From contig NZ_PQMB01000002.1 in assembly GCF_002918555.1 (NCBI RefSeq), positions 162,104 through 226,103 on the forward strand: DNA of 64,000 nt, read 5' to 3'. Numbering within the stretch: position 1 is the stretch's first letter; every line of letters starts with the position of its first letter. A program made the position numbers and the translations under genes. Below the pieces are notes generated by a model. The model was given only the letters and a program-made list of their open reading frames with translations, was not told where the DNA came from and ran no database searches. Source of the DNA: Citrobacter amalonaticus. GTDB taxonomy: Bacteria; Pseudomonadota; Gammaproteobacteria; Enterobacterales; Enterobacteriaceae. Positions 1-9,089 of the stretch are shown one piece after another.

Positions 1-120
1 CACGCCAGCAATCACGATGTGCTTAGGTTCTTGTCCCAAATCGCGCATCTCCAGCACCACTTTGCCAACCACTCTGCACATCTCGCGGTACAGTTCATCA
101 TCTTTTGTCAGGTTTCCCAT
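1..120 (-). CDS. fumD: Fumarase D, N-terminal part (runs off the window)
   Basis: The reverse strand from an ATG at 118-120 is open to base 1 and encodes 40 residues starting MGNLTKDDELYREMCRVVG. A purine-rich ribosome site (AAGAGAGA) lies just upstream. The sequence matches my memory of the 69-residue E. coli YdhZ/FumD, a small protein reported to have fumarase activity. Its place next to pykF in E. coli supports this, although here the ttr locus and an ABC transporter lie between the two. The C-terminal 40 percent is outside the window. The identity is from memory, so the family is fairly sure and the function less so. Confidence 0.65.
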   Translation of the reverse strand, partial: MGNLTKDDELYREMCRVVGKVVLEMRDLGQEPKHIVIAGV

Positions 121-231
121 TATTGTCTCTCTTCGCCAGCACAAACAAACAGCATATATCACTCTGCCCGATAAGACAAAACTCAAATAAAATCAAACAA
201 ATAACGCAGAAAACTATTTAGCTAACTTCGT

Positions 232-816
232 TTACATCACACTTTGCAACCGGCTCACCAGTTCAGCCAGACTCCCCACCTGCATCTTTTCCATCACCCG
301 CGCCCGATGAACCTCCACGGTACGAACGGCAATGTTCATCACATCCGCAATCTCCCGATTCATCAGCCCCTTCACCACCAGCTTCGCCAGCTCGCGCTCC
401 TTAGGCGTGAGCTGCTGATAGCAGGCGACGATCTTTTGCCGGGAAACCGCGGTAGCCGACACCGCCAGCGCATGTTCCAGCGCCGCTTTCAAGGCGTCTG
501 CCGGGACCGGTTTTTGCAGGAAATCCACCGCCCCCCGTTTCATTTGCTCAACGGCCATCGGCACATCACCATGTCCGGTCAGAAATACCACTGCCAGGGT
601 ACTGTCACGCTGGCGTAACGCCTCGTGAACCCCCTGTCCGTCCATGACCGGCATGCGCATATCCAGCAGCAAGACGCCAGTCTGATATAAATCGGCCTGC
701 GCCAGAAATGTTTCTCCCTCCTCCCAGCACTCGACCTCATAACCCAGACTTTCCAGCAAAAAGGCGCCCGCCAGGGTGACCGCCACATCATCATCAAGCA
801 GGTGAATTAACGCCAT
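232..816 (-). CDS. ttrR: TtrR, response regulator for tetrathionate respiration
   Basis: This is a 194-residue FixJ/NarL-type response regulator. The receiver domain (about 1-120) has the acidic pair D8-D10, the phospho-acceptor Asp52 in LLLDMRMPVMDG, and Lys102 in the QKP motif. A LuxR-type helix-turn-helix follows at about 134-185 (LTPKERELAKLV ... TVEVHRARV). It overlaps the end of ttrS by 23 bases, so the sensor and regulator are translationally coupled. In Salmonella, TtrR activates ttrBCA in response to tetrathionate, and the same role is inferred here from gene order and similarity. No terminator is visible between it and fumD. Confidence 0.93.
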   Translation of the reverse strand: MALIHLLDDDVAVTLAGAFLLESLGYEVECWEEGETFLAQADLYQTGVLLLDMRMPVMDGQGVHEALRQRDSTLAVVFLTGHGDVPMAVEQMKRGAVDFLQKPVPADALKAALEHALAVSATAVSRQKIVACYQQLTPKERELAKLVVKGLMNREIADVMNIAVRTVEVHRARVMEKMQVGSLAELVSRLQSVM

Positions 817-2563
817 TTCCGCTCTGCTCCTCTTTTTGTGTAAACGCCAGAATCACCGCGACGCCCGGCTGGCCGTCGGGCGCGGTCCGGTTCACCATGC
901 TGATCTCCCCCCGACCATAGCGCACCAGTCGCTGGCAGATCACCAGTCCCAGCCCCATGCCCTCTTTACGGCTGGTCATAAACGGCTGAAATGCCTGTTG
1001 TAACAAGGCATCGTCGATACCGCCCCCGTTGTCCTGCAAGGTGATGCGCACGCCGTCGGCTTCCTGAACAGCATCAATCCAGAGCGTTTTCGCCCCTGCC
1101 TGCGCCGCATTGAGGATCAGATTTGCCAGTACCTGCTCGAGAAGAACCGGCGGCAGGTTGACGGTCAGCGTGCGATTTATATCGCTGTTAAGCGACAGCG
1201 ACGGAAATTGTTGCTGCATTCGCAGCCATTGCCAGACATGATGAACGGCGTCACGAATACCGATCTGTTCCCAATCATCCGTCAGTACAGGATCCCCCTG
1301 CGCCTGGCTGACCCAATGACGCAGATTGCGCAGGGTATCGGCACCGCGCTGCGCCTGATGATCGATCTGTTCCAGCGCGGGCAGCAAAGGGTGTTGTGCA
1401 TCCTGGGACTGTAAACGGATCTGGCATCCCTGGGCATAATGGCGAATGGCCGAAAGCGGCTGGTTCAGCTCATGGGCAAACCCGGAGGTCATTTCACCCA
1501 GTACGCTCATCTGTCTGGCCGTTTCCAGCGCCCGCTCCTGCTCGCGTAACCGTATGCCATTGCGTTCAAGCTGCCTGCCGCGCCGACGTACCAGCAGCAT
1601 CACCCAGATATAGTTGAGCGTCAGCAGCAACAACGCCAGCGCTGATGCGCCCATCACCAGCCGGTGCTGAATAAGCCAGCTTTTCACATCCAGCCACAGC
1701 TGTCGCTGTTGCGGATGCTGCTGTACCTCTCGCAGGAGTGCTTCCACCTGGCGCGTGGAGGCTGGCGCCCCCCAGTGAAACGACGCCGCTTCCGGGGCGT
1801 TGAACAACACGCGGGTCACGCGGTCAGCCAGCGCATCACTGACGGCGGGCAGCGCGGCAAATGACCAGTCGGGGTACAGCGGCGTGCTGGTCAGGCAGGG
1901 GATCGACGCAGGATGGCTCACCACCGCCACAAAATCTGCTTTATTGATCAGCCCTTCTTCGTCCATTTTCTCCAGAAGACAAACCGGAACGATTGCCGCC
2001 TGTACCGTCTGTTCGCGCAGCAGGTAGATGAGCGCGTCCGCCGGGAAGCCGGTAAAACGCAGATGGAGGTCGCGCGCCGGACGCAATCCGGCATCGTTCA
2101 GCGCCTTATAGCCCAGCAGATACCCACCAAACGCCTGCGGATCGATGGCGCCCACCGTTTTACCGATCAAATCATGAGGGCTGGTGATACCGCTGTCCCG
2201 CCTGGCGAGAATAGCACTGCCGATCACGTTCCCCGTCCCACGGGCAGAACGTAATGAGGCCAGCCAGCGTAGCGGCGAATGGCTGTTTAACTGCACAAAC
2301 TGCGCCGGGTTGGTTACCACAAACTGGACGGTGCCGTTATTCACCGCTTCCTGCATCTGATGCAAATCCAGCGGCTGAATATGGAACTGTTCACCAGGCA
2401 ACTGCTTGTTGAGCAACGTCTCCAGCGGTTGCCAGTAGCTGCGCGTGGAAACCTCCCCGCGCATAGCCAGAATACCGATATTCCACGACTCCGCCCATGC
2501 CGCGCGACACAGCATCAGGAGCGATGCCAGTACCACCAGGCGGCGTATTGTTCTCTCTCTCAC
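794..2563 (-). CDS. ttrS: TtrS, tetrathionate-sensing histidine kinase
   Basis: The protein has 589 residues. An N-terminal signal/anchor (about 1-24) is followed by a periplasmic PhnD-like ligand-binding domain (about 25-290), one clear membrane helix (about 301-325), a dimerisation and phosphoacceptor region with His364 in SGFAHELNQPL, and a HATPase domain with an N-box (NLILNAAQAG) and G-boxes (DNGGGI, GMGLGL). It senses tetrathionate in the periplasm and phosphorylates TtrR. It is divergent from ttrB across about 175 bases that contain an FNR-like site. The H-box and binding-domain type match the tetrathionate/thiosulfate sensor kinases. Confidence 0.93.
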   Translation of the reverse strand: MRERTIRRLVVLASLLMLCRAAWAESWNIGILAMRGEVSTRSYWQPLETLLNKQLPGEQFHIQPLDLHQMQEAVNNGTVQFVVTNPAQFVQLNSHSPLRWLASLRSARGTGNVIGSAILARRDSGITSPHDLIGKTVGAIDPQAFGGYLLGYKALNDAGLRPARDLHLRFTGFPADALIYLLREQTVQAAIVPVCLLEKMDEEGLINKADFVAVVSHPASIPCLTSTPLYPDWSFAALPAVSDALADRVTRVLFNAPEAASFHWGAPASTRQVEALLREVQQHPQQRQLWLDVKSWLIQHRLVMGASALALLLLTLNYIWVMLLVRRRGRQLERNGIRLREQERALETARQMSVLGEMTSGFAHELNQPLSAIRHYAQGCQIRLQSQDAQHPLLPALEQIDHQAQRGADTLRNLRHWVSQAQGDPVLTDDWEQIGIRDAVHHVWQWLRMQQQFPSLSLNSDINRTLTVNLPPVLLEQVLANLILNAAQAGAKTLWIDAVQEADGVRITLQDNGGGIDDALLQQAFQPFMTSRKEGMGLGLVICQRLVRYGRGEISMVNRTAPDGQPGVAVILAFTQKEEQSGNGVNSPA

Positions 2564-2583
2564 CCTTATCCTTATTGATTATG

Positions 2584-2597
2584 TTGTTTTAGATCAA
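2584..2597. promoter_or_regulatory. FNR-like box between ttrS and ttrB
   Basis: TTGTT-TTAG-ATCAA matches the FNR consensus TTGAT-N4-ATCAA at nine of ten defined positions. It lies 143 bases upstream of the ttrB start and 21 bases upstream of the ttrS start. Salmonella ttr expression needs FNR together with TtrRS, so an FNR site is expected here. I did not identify the TtrR site. Confidence 0.6.
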
Positions 2598-2739
2598 CAA
2601 CCCGCCGGGTATGTGGTTAACCACAATAGAGGCGCCCCTCCACCATTTTTACACTGTAAATCATCGACATTCTTTATTCATCACAAGCAAATCAATGACG
2701 TGACAAATGTTTCGTTGTTGCCTCGTGACGGGAGAATAT

Positions 2740-3468
2740 ATGGACAGCAGTAAACGACAGTTTCTCCAGCAGCTGGGCGTCCTGACCGCAGGTGCCTCTC
2801 TGGTACCGCTGGCGCAGGCAAAATTTCCCTTTTCACCGGAACGCCATGAAGGTTCCGCTCGTCATCGTTACGCGATGCTTATCGATCTGCGCCGCTGCAT
2901 CGGCTGTCAGGCCTGCACCGTCAGCTGTGCGATTGAAAACCAGACGCCGCAGGGGGCGTTTCGCACCCACGTTAACCAGTACCAGGTGCAGCTGGCTGAT
3001 GAGGTGACTAACGTCCTGTTACCTCGCCTCTGTAACCACTGTGATAATCCCCCCTGCGTGCCGGTCTGCCCGGTACAGGCCACCTTTCAGCGTGAAGACG
3101 GTATCGTGGTGGTTGATAACACACGCTGCGTCGGCTGCGCCTACTGCGTCCAGGCCTGTCCTTATGACGCGCGCTTTATCAATCACGAAACCCAAACCGC
3201 GGACAAATGTACCTTCTGCGTTCATCGTCTGGAGGCCGGGCTGCTCCCCGCCTGCGTCGAATCCTGCGTTGGCGGGGCGCGCATCATCGGCGATATGCAC
3301 GATCCGCAAAGTCATCTCTCGCAAATGCTCCACGCACACCATGACGCCATCAGGGTTCTGAAACCCGAAAGCGGTACATCTCCCCACGTTTTCTATCTGG
3401 GTCTGGATGAAGCCTTTGTCACCCCACTGATGGGACATGCCCAACCCGCACTCTGGCAGGAGGTCTGA
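2740..3468 (+). CDS. ttrB: TtrB, iron-sulfur subunit of tetrathionate reductase
   Basis: The start at 2740 is chosen because GGGAGAA lies just upstream and the product then begins with an export signal; an in-frame ATG at 2707 has no such support. The 242-residue protein has four cysteine clusters for [4Fe-4S] centres: C53/56/59/63, C98/101/106/110, C130/133/136/140 and C157/160/172/176. It carries electrons from the membrane subunit TtrC to the catalytic subunit TtrA in the periplasm. The Tat-type signal reads SSKRQFLQQLG, with Lys-Arg where the consensus has Arg-Arg; this exception is known for Salmonella TtrB. The stop codon abuts the ttrC start. Confidence 0.94.
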   Translation: MDSSKRQFLQQLGVLTAGASLVPLAQAKFPFSPERHEGSARHRYAMLIDLRRCIGCQACTVSCAIENQTPQGAFRTHVNQYQVQLADEVTNVLLPRLCNHCDNPPCVPVCPVQATFQREDGIVVVDNTRCVGCAYCVQACPYDARFINHETQTADKCTFCVHRLEAGLLPACVESCVGGARIIGDMHDPQSHLSQMLHAHHDAIRVLKPESGTSPHVFYLGLDEAFVTPLMGHAQPALWQEV

Positions 3469-4491
3469 ATGACACATTCACTGATTATCGAAGAGGTGCT
3501 GACCCGTCCGCAGGAGGTGAGCTGGCTGCCGTGGGCGGTGCAATATTTCTTTTTCATTGGTATTGCCGCCTGTGCCACGCTGTTTGCCTGCGTTCTCCAC
3601 TGGCGTAAAAACCAGAACGACGCCCTGCAAAACCTGACGCTGCTGATAGCCCTGACCTGCGCCATTACCGCACCGCTGGCACTCACGGCGGATCTGCATC
3701 AGACCGCCCGCGTCTGGCACTTTTACGCTTATCCAACGCCCTGGTCGTGGATGCCCTGGGGGGCGCTCTTTTTACCGCTGTTCACTCTGTTTCTGGGACT
3801 CTGGTTTCTGGCGCAAATGATAAAGCGGCTGACCGGAAAAAGTGACAATGTCACACGGTGGCTGGCTCTTGCCAGTGCGCTTTCCGCTGTCGGTTTACTG
3901 GTCTATACCGGGCGCGAAGTGTCTGTCGTCCAGGCGCGTCCGATCTGGTTCAGCTATGCCTTCCCGGTAGTGATGTTCTTTAGCGCGCTGCAAACCTTTT
4001 TCGCCTTGCTGATCCTGGGGATACGCGATGACTTTCGCCTGCAGCGACAGCTGGCGCGGTGGCAACTCTCTGCGCTGGCGATCCTGGCGGTAGTGGTGGC
4101 GATTTGGGTCAGTGGCGATACGCTTTCAGGCTCTGCGATTCGACAGTGGCTGGCGTTGTCATCTTCTGCCCGCCACTACGCGATCGGCTGGCTGGCTTTT
4201 TGGCTGATTGCGCTCATTTTTTGCCTGCTGGCACTGCGCTATCCGCTGAGACTGCCAGTGCGTATTGTGCTGGCCTGCAGTGCGATGACGCTGTGCTGGC
4301 TGATGCGCTGGACGCTGCTTATCCAGGTGCAGACGATCCCCAAATTCAACGCCCAGTTTAACCCGTATACCTTACCCGCCGGGACTGACGGCTGGCTCGC
4401 CATCCTCGGCACCTTTGGTCTGTGGATAGCGCTGCTCATTATTGTTCGCGAAACCGTGAGTGAACTCGCAAGGAGAATGCAACATGGCTAA
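3469..4491 (+). CDS. ttrC: TtrC, membrane quinol-oxidising subunit
   Basis: This is a 340-residue NrfD/PsrC-type membrane protein with about nine hydrophobic helices. The first begins near residue 22 (AVQYFFFIGIAACATLFAC) and the last ends near 325. It is expected to anchor TtrAB to the inner membrane and pass electrons from menaquinol to TtrB. It starts directly after the ttrB stop, and its last eight bases overlap the ttrA start, so ttrBCA form one coupled operon. Length and position match Salmonella TtrC. Confidence 0.92.
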   Translation: MTHSLIIEEVLTRPQEVSWLPWAVQYFFFIGIAACATLFACVLHWRKNQNDALQNLTLLIALTCAITAPLALTADLHQTARVWHFYAYPTPWSWMPWGALFLPLFTLFLGLWFLAQMIKRLTGKSDNVTRWLALASALSAVGLLVYTGREVSVVQARPIWFSYAFPVVMFFSALQTFFALLILGIRDDFRLQRQLARWQLSALAILAVVVAIWVSGDTLSGSAIRQWLALSSSARHYAIGWLAFWLIALIFCLLALRYPLRLPVRIVLACSAMTLCWLMRWTLLIQVQTIPKFNAQFNPYTLPAGTDGWLAILGTFGLWIALLIIVRETVSELARRMQHG

Positions 4492-7400
4492 TTTAACCCG
4501 TCGTCAGTGGCTTAAAGTGGGTCTGGCCGTTGGCGGTATGGCAACGTTTGCCCTCAGCTACCGGGATGTGGCAAAGCGGGCCATTGACGGCCTGCGCAAT
4601 GGCACCTCTGGTAAAATTACCCGCGACCGTATCTTTGGCAATGCGCTGATTCCGGAGGCGCAAGCACAGTCAGGCTGGCAGCAGGATCCGCAGCAGGTGA
4701 TTTCGATGACCCAGTGCTTTGGCTGCTGGACGCAGTGCGGCATTCGGGTGCGGGTGGAGAGTGAGACGCAGAAAGTCTTGCGAATTGCGGGTAATCCCTA
4801 TCATCCGCTTTCGCATGAACACCCTGTCGATTCTTCAGTTCCGTTTTCAACCGCAATGGAACAGCTGACCGGCGAGAGCGGACTGGATGCCCGCTCTACC
4901 GCCTGCGCCCGCGGCGCCACGCTACTGGAGGGATTGTACAGCCCGCTGCGCATTCTTGAACCAATGAAGCGCGTGGGCAGGCGTGGCGAAGGTAAATGGC
5001 AGCGCATCAGTTTTGAGCAGTTGATCAATGAGGTGACAGAAGGCGGCGATCTGTTTGGTGAAGGACACGTTGACGGCCTGCGCGCCATTCACGATCCGAC
5101 AACGCCCCTTGATCCCGAACATCCGGGGTTTGGTCCAAAATCCAATCAGTTACTGGTCACCAATACCAGCGATGACGGGCGTGATAGCTTTCTGCGTCGC
5201 TTCGCGCTGAACAGTTTTGGTAGCAAAAACTTCGGCGCGCACGGCGCGTACTGCGGACTGGCGTATCGTGCCGGTTCCGGCGCGTTGATGGGCGATCTGG
5301 ATAAAAACCCGCACGTGAAGCCCGACTGGGATAACGTCGAATTCGCGCTGTTTATGGGGACATCACCCGCTCAGTCGGGCAACCCGTTTAAGCGTCAGGC
5401 CCGACAGCTTGCCAGCGCCCGGCTGCGCAACGATTTTCAGTATGTGGTCGTCGCTCCGGCACTGCCCCTCACCACCGTGATGGCCGACGACCGGGGCCAC
5501 TGGCTCCCGGTCATCCCCGGCAGCGATTCGGCTCTGGCGATGGCGATGATTCGCTGGATAATCGAAAACCAGCGTTATAACGCCGGTTATCTGGCGATAC
5601 CCGGTGCGCAGGCTATGCGGCAGGCGGGCGAAAAAAGCTGGACCAACGCCACGCACCTGGTGATTACCGATGAGCTACCGGAGCTGGCCGGGCAGCATTT
5701 AACCCTGGCTCACCTGCGTGCCGACGGTGCGAACGAGCCGGTTGTCATTGATGAGAGCCAGGAATTAGTCGCTGCCGGTAGCTGTTCACATGCGCAGCTG
5801 TTTGTCTCCCGACAGGTGACCCTCGCTGACGGTCGTTCCGTGACGGTCAAAAGCGGCTTCCTGCTGCTGAAAGAGTCCGCCGGAAAACTCACCCTGCGGC
5901 AGTACAGCCAGCAGTGCGGCGTACCGGAAGACAAAATCGTGGCGCTGGCGCAGGCGTTTACCCGCCACGGGCGCAAGTCAGCCGTCATTTCTCACGGCGG
6001 GATGATGGCCGGAAACGGCTTTTACAATGCGTGGGCGGTGATGATGCTCAATGCGCTCATCGGCAATCTCAGTCTGGAGGGCGGAGTATTTGTTGGCGGC
6101 GGCAAGTTCAACGGCGCGACCGACGGCCCGCGCTATAACATGGAGAGCTTTCCTGGCAAAGTGAAACCTAAGGGGCTGAGCATTGCGCGCAGTAAAACAG
6201 CGTATGAATCCTCTGAAGAGTATCGCCAGAAAGTGGCGGCTGGCGTTTCCCCTTTCCCGGCCAAAGCACCGTGGTATCCGTTCGTCGCCGGGCAGCTGAC
6301 CGAGTTGCTAAGCTCTGCGCTGGAAGGATATCCATACCCGCTGAAAGCGTGGATCTCTAACATGACCAATCCGTTCTACGGCATTCCCGGCTTACGCGCC
6401 GTGGCCGAGGAAAAGCTCAAGGATCCGCAGCGTCTGCCCCTGTTTATTGCCATCGACGCCTTTATGAACGAGACGACCGCGCTGGCCGATTATATTGTTC
6501 CGGATACGCACAATTTTGAAAGCTGGGGATTCAGCGCCCCCTGGGCAGGTGTTGCCAGCAAGGCGACCACCGCCCGCTGGCCTGTCGTCCCTGCCGCCAC
6601 GTCGCAAACCGCTGACGGGCAACCGGTATCGATGGAGTCGTTTTGTATCGCCGTGGCGAAGCGTCTGAATTTGCCCGGATTTGGTGAGAACGCCATTTCC
6701 GACGCCGAAGGTCACCGCCACCCGCTGAATCGCGCCGAGGACTATTACCTGCGCATTGCCGCCAATATCGCCTTTATGGGCAAAACAGCCGTCGCTGAAG
6801 CCACGCAGGAGGATGTTGCGCTAACGGGCGTAAGCCGTATTGTGCCCCTTATCACGCAGACGCTGAAAGCCGATGAAGCCCGCCGCGTCGCCTTTATCTA
6901 TTCGCGCGGCGGACGCTTCGCCCCGGACAAAAGCGGTCGGGTCGGAAATCAGGTTGGCGCAGCGTGGGAGAAACCGCTGCAAATCTGGAATGCGGATGTG
7001 GCGGCGCATCGCCATGCCATCACGGGCGAGCGCTACAGCGGCTGTCCGGCGTGGTATCCGGCCAGGCTGTCGGATGGACGTTCTGTCGATGAACTGTTCC
7101 CTGTGCAACAGTGGCCGCTGAAGCTTATCTCGTTTAAGTCCAATACGATGGCCAGTGCATCGACGGTGATCCCACGTTTGCATCACCTCAGGCCGACAAA
7201 TCTGGTGGCGCTGAACCCGCTGGATGGTAAACGTTATGGACTGGCGCAGGGTGACAGAGTCCGGATAACCACCCCCGGCGGAGAGGTGGAGGCCGCGATC
7301 AGCTTGTTAAGCGGCGTGATGCCCGGAGTGATTGCTGTCGAACATGGCTACGGACATCGGGAAATGGGCGCCGCGCAGCATACGCTCGACGGCGAGCCAA

Positions 7401-7552
7401 TGCCGTTTGACGCGCAGATCAAATCGGGAATCAATCTTAACGATCTGGGATTCGCGGATCCAACGCGACAAGTGAGCAATACCTGGCTGGACTGGGTATC
7501 GGGCGCGTCGGTACGTCAGGGGCTTCCGGCCAGAATTGAGCGGATAGCGTGA
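4484..7552 (+). CDS. ttrA: TtrA, molybdopterin catalytic subunit of tetrathionate reductase
   Basis: The start at 4484 follows AAGGAGA and gives a classic twin-arginine signal (TRRQWLKVG), so the enzyme is exported folded by Tat. The 1022-residue protein carries C78, C81, C85 and C141 for the N-terminal [4Fe-4S] centre. The Mo-bisPGD domains of the DMSO-reductase superfamily follow, and Cys257 in GAYCGLAYRAG is a candidate molybdenum ligand. It reduces tetrathionate to thiosulfate in the periplasm as an anaerobic terminal reductase. The C-terminal dinucleotide-binding domain is at about 890-1020. It is the last gene before a hairpin terminator. Confidence 0.95.
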   Translation: MANLTRRQWLKVGLAVGGMATFALSYRDVAKRAIDGLRNGTSGKITRDRIFGNALIPEAQAQSGWQQDPQQVISMTQCFGCWTQCGIRVRVESETQKVLRIAGNPYHPLSHEHPVDSSVPFSTAMEQLTGESGLDARSTACARGATLLEGLYSPLRILEPMKRVGRRGEGKWQRISFEQLINEVTEGGDLFGEGHVDGLRAIHDPTTPLDPEHPGFGPKSNQLLVTNTSDDGRDSFLRRFALNSFGSKNFGAHGAYCGLAYRAGSGALMGDLDKNPHVKPDWDNVEFALFMGTSPAQSGNPFKRQARQLASARLRNDFQYVVVAPALPLTTVMADDRGHWLPVIPGSDSALAMAMIRWIIENQRYNAGYLAIPGAQAMRQAGEKSWTNATHLVITDELPELAGQHLTLAHLRADGANEPVVIDESQELVAAGSCSHAQLFVSRQVTLADGRSVTVKSGFLLLKESAGKLTLRQYSQQCGVPEDKIVALAQAFTRHGRKSAVISHGGMMAGNGFYNAWAVMMLNALIGNLSLEGGVFVGGGKFNGATDGPRYNMESFPGKVKPKGLSIARSKTAYESSEEYRQKVAAGVSPFPAKAPWYPFVAGQLTELLSSALEGYPYPLKAWISNMTNPFYGIPGLRAVAEEKLKDPQRLPLFIAIDAFMNETTALADYIVPDTHNFESWGFSAPWAGVASKATTARWPVVPAATSQTADGQPVSMESFCIAVAKRLNLPGFGENAISDAEGHRHPLNRAEDYYLRIAANIAFMGKTAVAEATQEDVALTGVSRIVPLITQTLKADEARRVAFIYSRGGRFAPDKSGRVGNQVGAAWEKPLQIWNADVAAHRHAITGERYSGCPAWYPARLSDGRSVDELFPVQQWPLKLISFKSNTMASASTVIPRLHHLRPTNLVALNPLDGKRYGLAQGDRVRITTPGGEVEAAISLLSGVMPGVIAVEHGYGHREMGAAQHTLDGEPMPFDAQIKSGINLNDLGFADPTRQVSNTWLDWVSGASVRQGLPARIERIA

Positions 7553-7554
7553 GA

Positions 7555-7578
7555 TAAGGGGCTGTTCAGCCCCTTTTA
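7555..7578. terminator. Hairpin terminator between ttrA and the convergent ABC operon
   Basis: AAGGGGCTG and CAGCCCCTT flank a TT loop and are followed by TTAAC; on the reverse strand the stem is followed by ATCTCA. It lies between convergent genes and best serves ttrBCA. Confidence 0.75.
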
Positions 7579-7586
7579 ACAAATGA

Positions 7587-8399
7587 TCAGTTATTCACCG
7601 GGATCACGGCACCTTTATATTTGGTGCGGATCCAGTCCTGAATCTCTTTTGAATGCAGTACATCCACCAGCGCCACAATATCCTTTTTCTTCTCATCGCC
7701 GCGGTGCACGGTAATGATATTGGCATACGGGTTATTTTCCCCACTTTCAACGGCAATCGGATCGTGTACCGGATCCAGCCCGGCATCAATAGCGTAGTTG
7801 GCGTTAATCACCACCGCGTCGCCTTCATCATTGTTGTACATTTGCGGTAACAGCGCCGCCTCGACGTTCGGCAGGAACTTCAGGTTTTTGGGATTATCAA
7901 CGATATCGCCGATCCGGGCGCTGACCTTATCCACCCCCGGCCTGAGCCTGATAACCCCCTCTTTTTCAAAAATTGACAGAATACGCCCCTCTTCCGAAAC
8001 CGCATCACGCATGATGATCTTACCGCCTTCCGGCAGCGCCTTCAGGGATTTGTATTTCTTCGAGTAGATGCCAATCGGCTCAATATGAATCGCACCCGCG
8101 CTCACAAAATCATAGGTTTTATCCCCCGCATGATCTTTCAGGACGCTGTTCAGGTACGGTATATGCTGGAAGTAGTTGGCATCAATCTCACGTCCCGCCA
8201 GCGCCGTATTTGGCAGAATGTAATCCTGGAATGGCTTAATTTCGAGATCGATACCCTGCTTCGCCAGAATCGGCTTCGCCTGCTCCAGAATTTCCGCATG
8301 CGGTACGTTCGATGCGCCAACGGTCAGCGTATCTGCCCAGGCGGCGAAGCTCAGGGCGCTCAGGGTTGCTGCAGCGAGGAGTGTCAGTGATTTTTTCAT
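7587..8399 (-). CDS. MetQ/NlpA-family substrate-binding protein of an ABC importer
   Basis: The 270-residue protein has a cleavable signal (about 1-22, ...SFAAWA|DTL) and a NlpA/MetQ periplasmic binding fold, with the family motifs VPHAEIL, FQDYILPN and DANYFQH. Unlike E. coli MetQ it has no lipobox cysteine near the signal cleavage site, so it appears to be a soluble periplasmic protein rather than a lipoprotein. It is last in a three-gene set with a permease and an ATPase. Methionine or a related compound is the likely ligand, but the sequence alone does not fix it. Confidence 0.85.
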   Translation of the reverse strand: MKKSLTLLAAATLSALSFAAWADTLTVGASNVPHAEILEQAKPILAKQGIDLEIKPFQDYILPNTALAGREIDANYFQHIPYLNSVLKDHAGDKTYDFVSAGAIHIEPIGIYSKKYKSLKALPEGGKIIMRDAVSEEGRILSIFEKEGVIRLRPGVDKVSARIGDIVDNPKNLKFLPNVEAALLPQMYNNDEGDAVVINANYAIDAGLDPVHDPIAVESGENNPYANIITVHRGDEKKKDIVALVDVLHSKEIQDWIRTKYKGAVIPVNN

Positions 8400-8420
8400 G
8401 ATAATGGTTTCCGTCTTTTA

Positions 8421-9089
8421 TTAGCGTTTATCTAACAGAGAAGTGATCACATCGCCGCAAAACTGGATAATGAAGACAATGACAAGTATCGTCACCGTCG
8501 CCACCAGCGTGACGTCGTTGTGGTTGCGCTGAAAACCTTCCAGATAGGCAAGATTCCCTAAACCGCCAGCACCAATCACCCCGGCCATTGCGCTGTAGCT
8601 AACCAGCGCAATCAGCGTCACGGTGATACCGGAGACCAGAGCGGGTGATGATTCAGGCAGTAAAACCCGAAAAATAAGCGTACTCAGGCGAGCCCCCATT
8701 GAGCGCGTGGCCTCAATTACGCCTTTGTCCACTTCACGCAAGGCAATTTCTACCAGGCGCGCATAGAACGGCGCCGCCCCCACAATCAGCGCCGGTAACG
8801 CCGCGTTAGCGCCCAGAATGGTGCCAACCAGCGCTTTGGTGAACGGGATCAGCAAAACAATCAGAATAATGAACGGGATTGAACGGAAGATATTCACCAC
8901 CAGCGAGATAACGCTGTACAGGATACGGTTCTGAAACAGTCCGCCGCGCGCGGTTAAAAACAGCGCCAGTCCCAACGCGATCCCAAGAATAAAAGTCGCC
9001 ACGCCGGACAGCGCCGTCATGTAAAGCGTCTCCTGCGTCGCCGCGAACACCCGATCCCAGTGCAGATGGGGAAACAGATCCTCAGCCAT
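8421..9089 (-). CDS. MetI-family ABC transporter permease
   Basis: This 222-residue inner-membrane permease has five or six hydrophobic helices. The EAA-type loop appears as EATRSMGARLSTLIFRVLLPES, the surface that contacts the ATPase. Its start overlaps the end of the ATPase gene by eight bases, and the binding protein follows after 21 bases. Size and motif match the MetI branch of the methionine-uptake transporters. The substrate is inferred only from the family. Confidence 0.87.
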   Translation of the reverse strand: MAEDLFPHLHWDRVFAATQETLYMTALSGVATFILGIALGLALFLTARGGLFQNRILYSVISLVVNIFRSIPFIILIVLLIPFTKALVGTILGANAALPALIVGAAPFYARLVEIALREVDKGVIEATRSMGARLSTLIFRVLLPESSPALVSGITVTLIALVSYSAMAGVIGAGGLGNLAYLEGFQRNHNDVTLVATVTILVIVFIIQFCGDVITSLLDKR

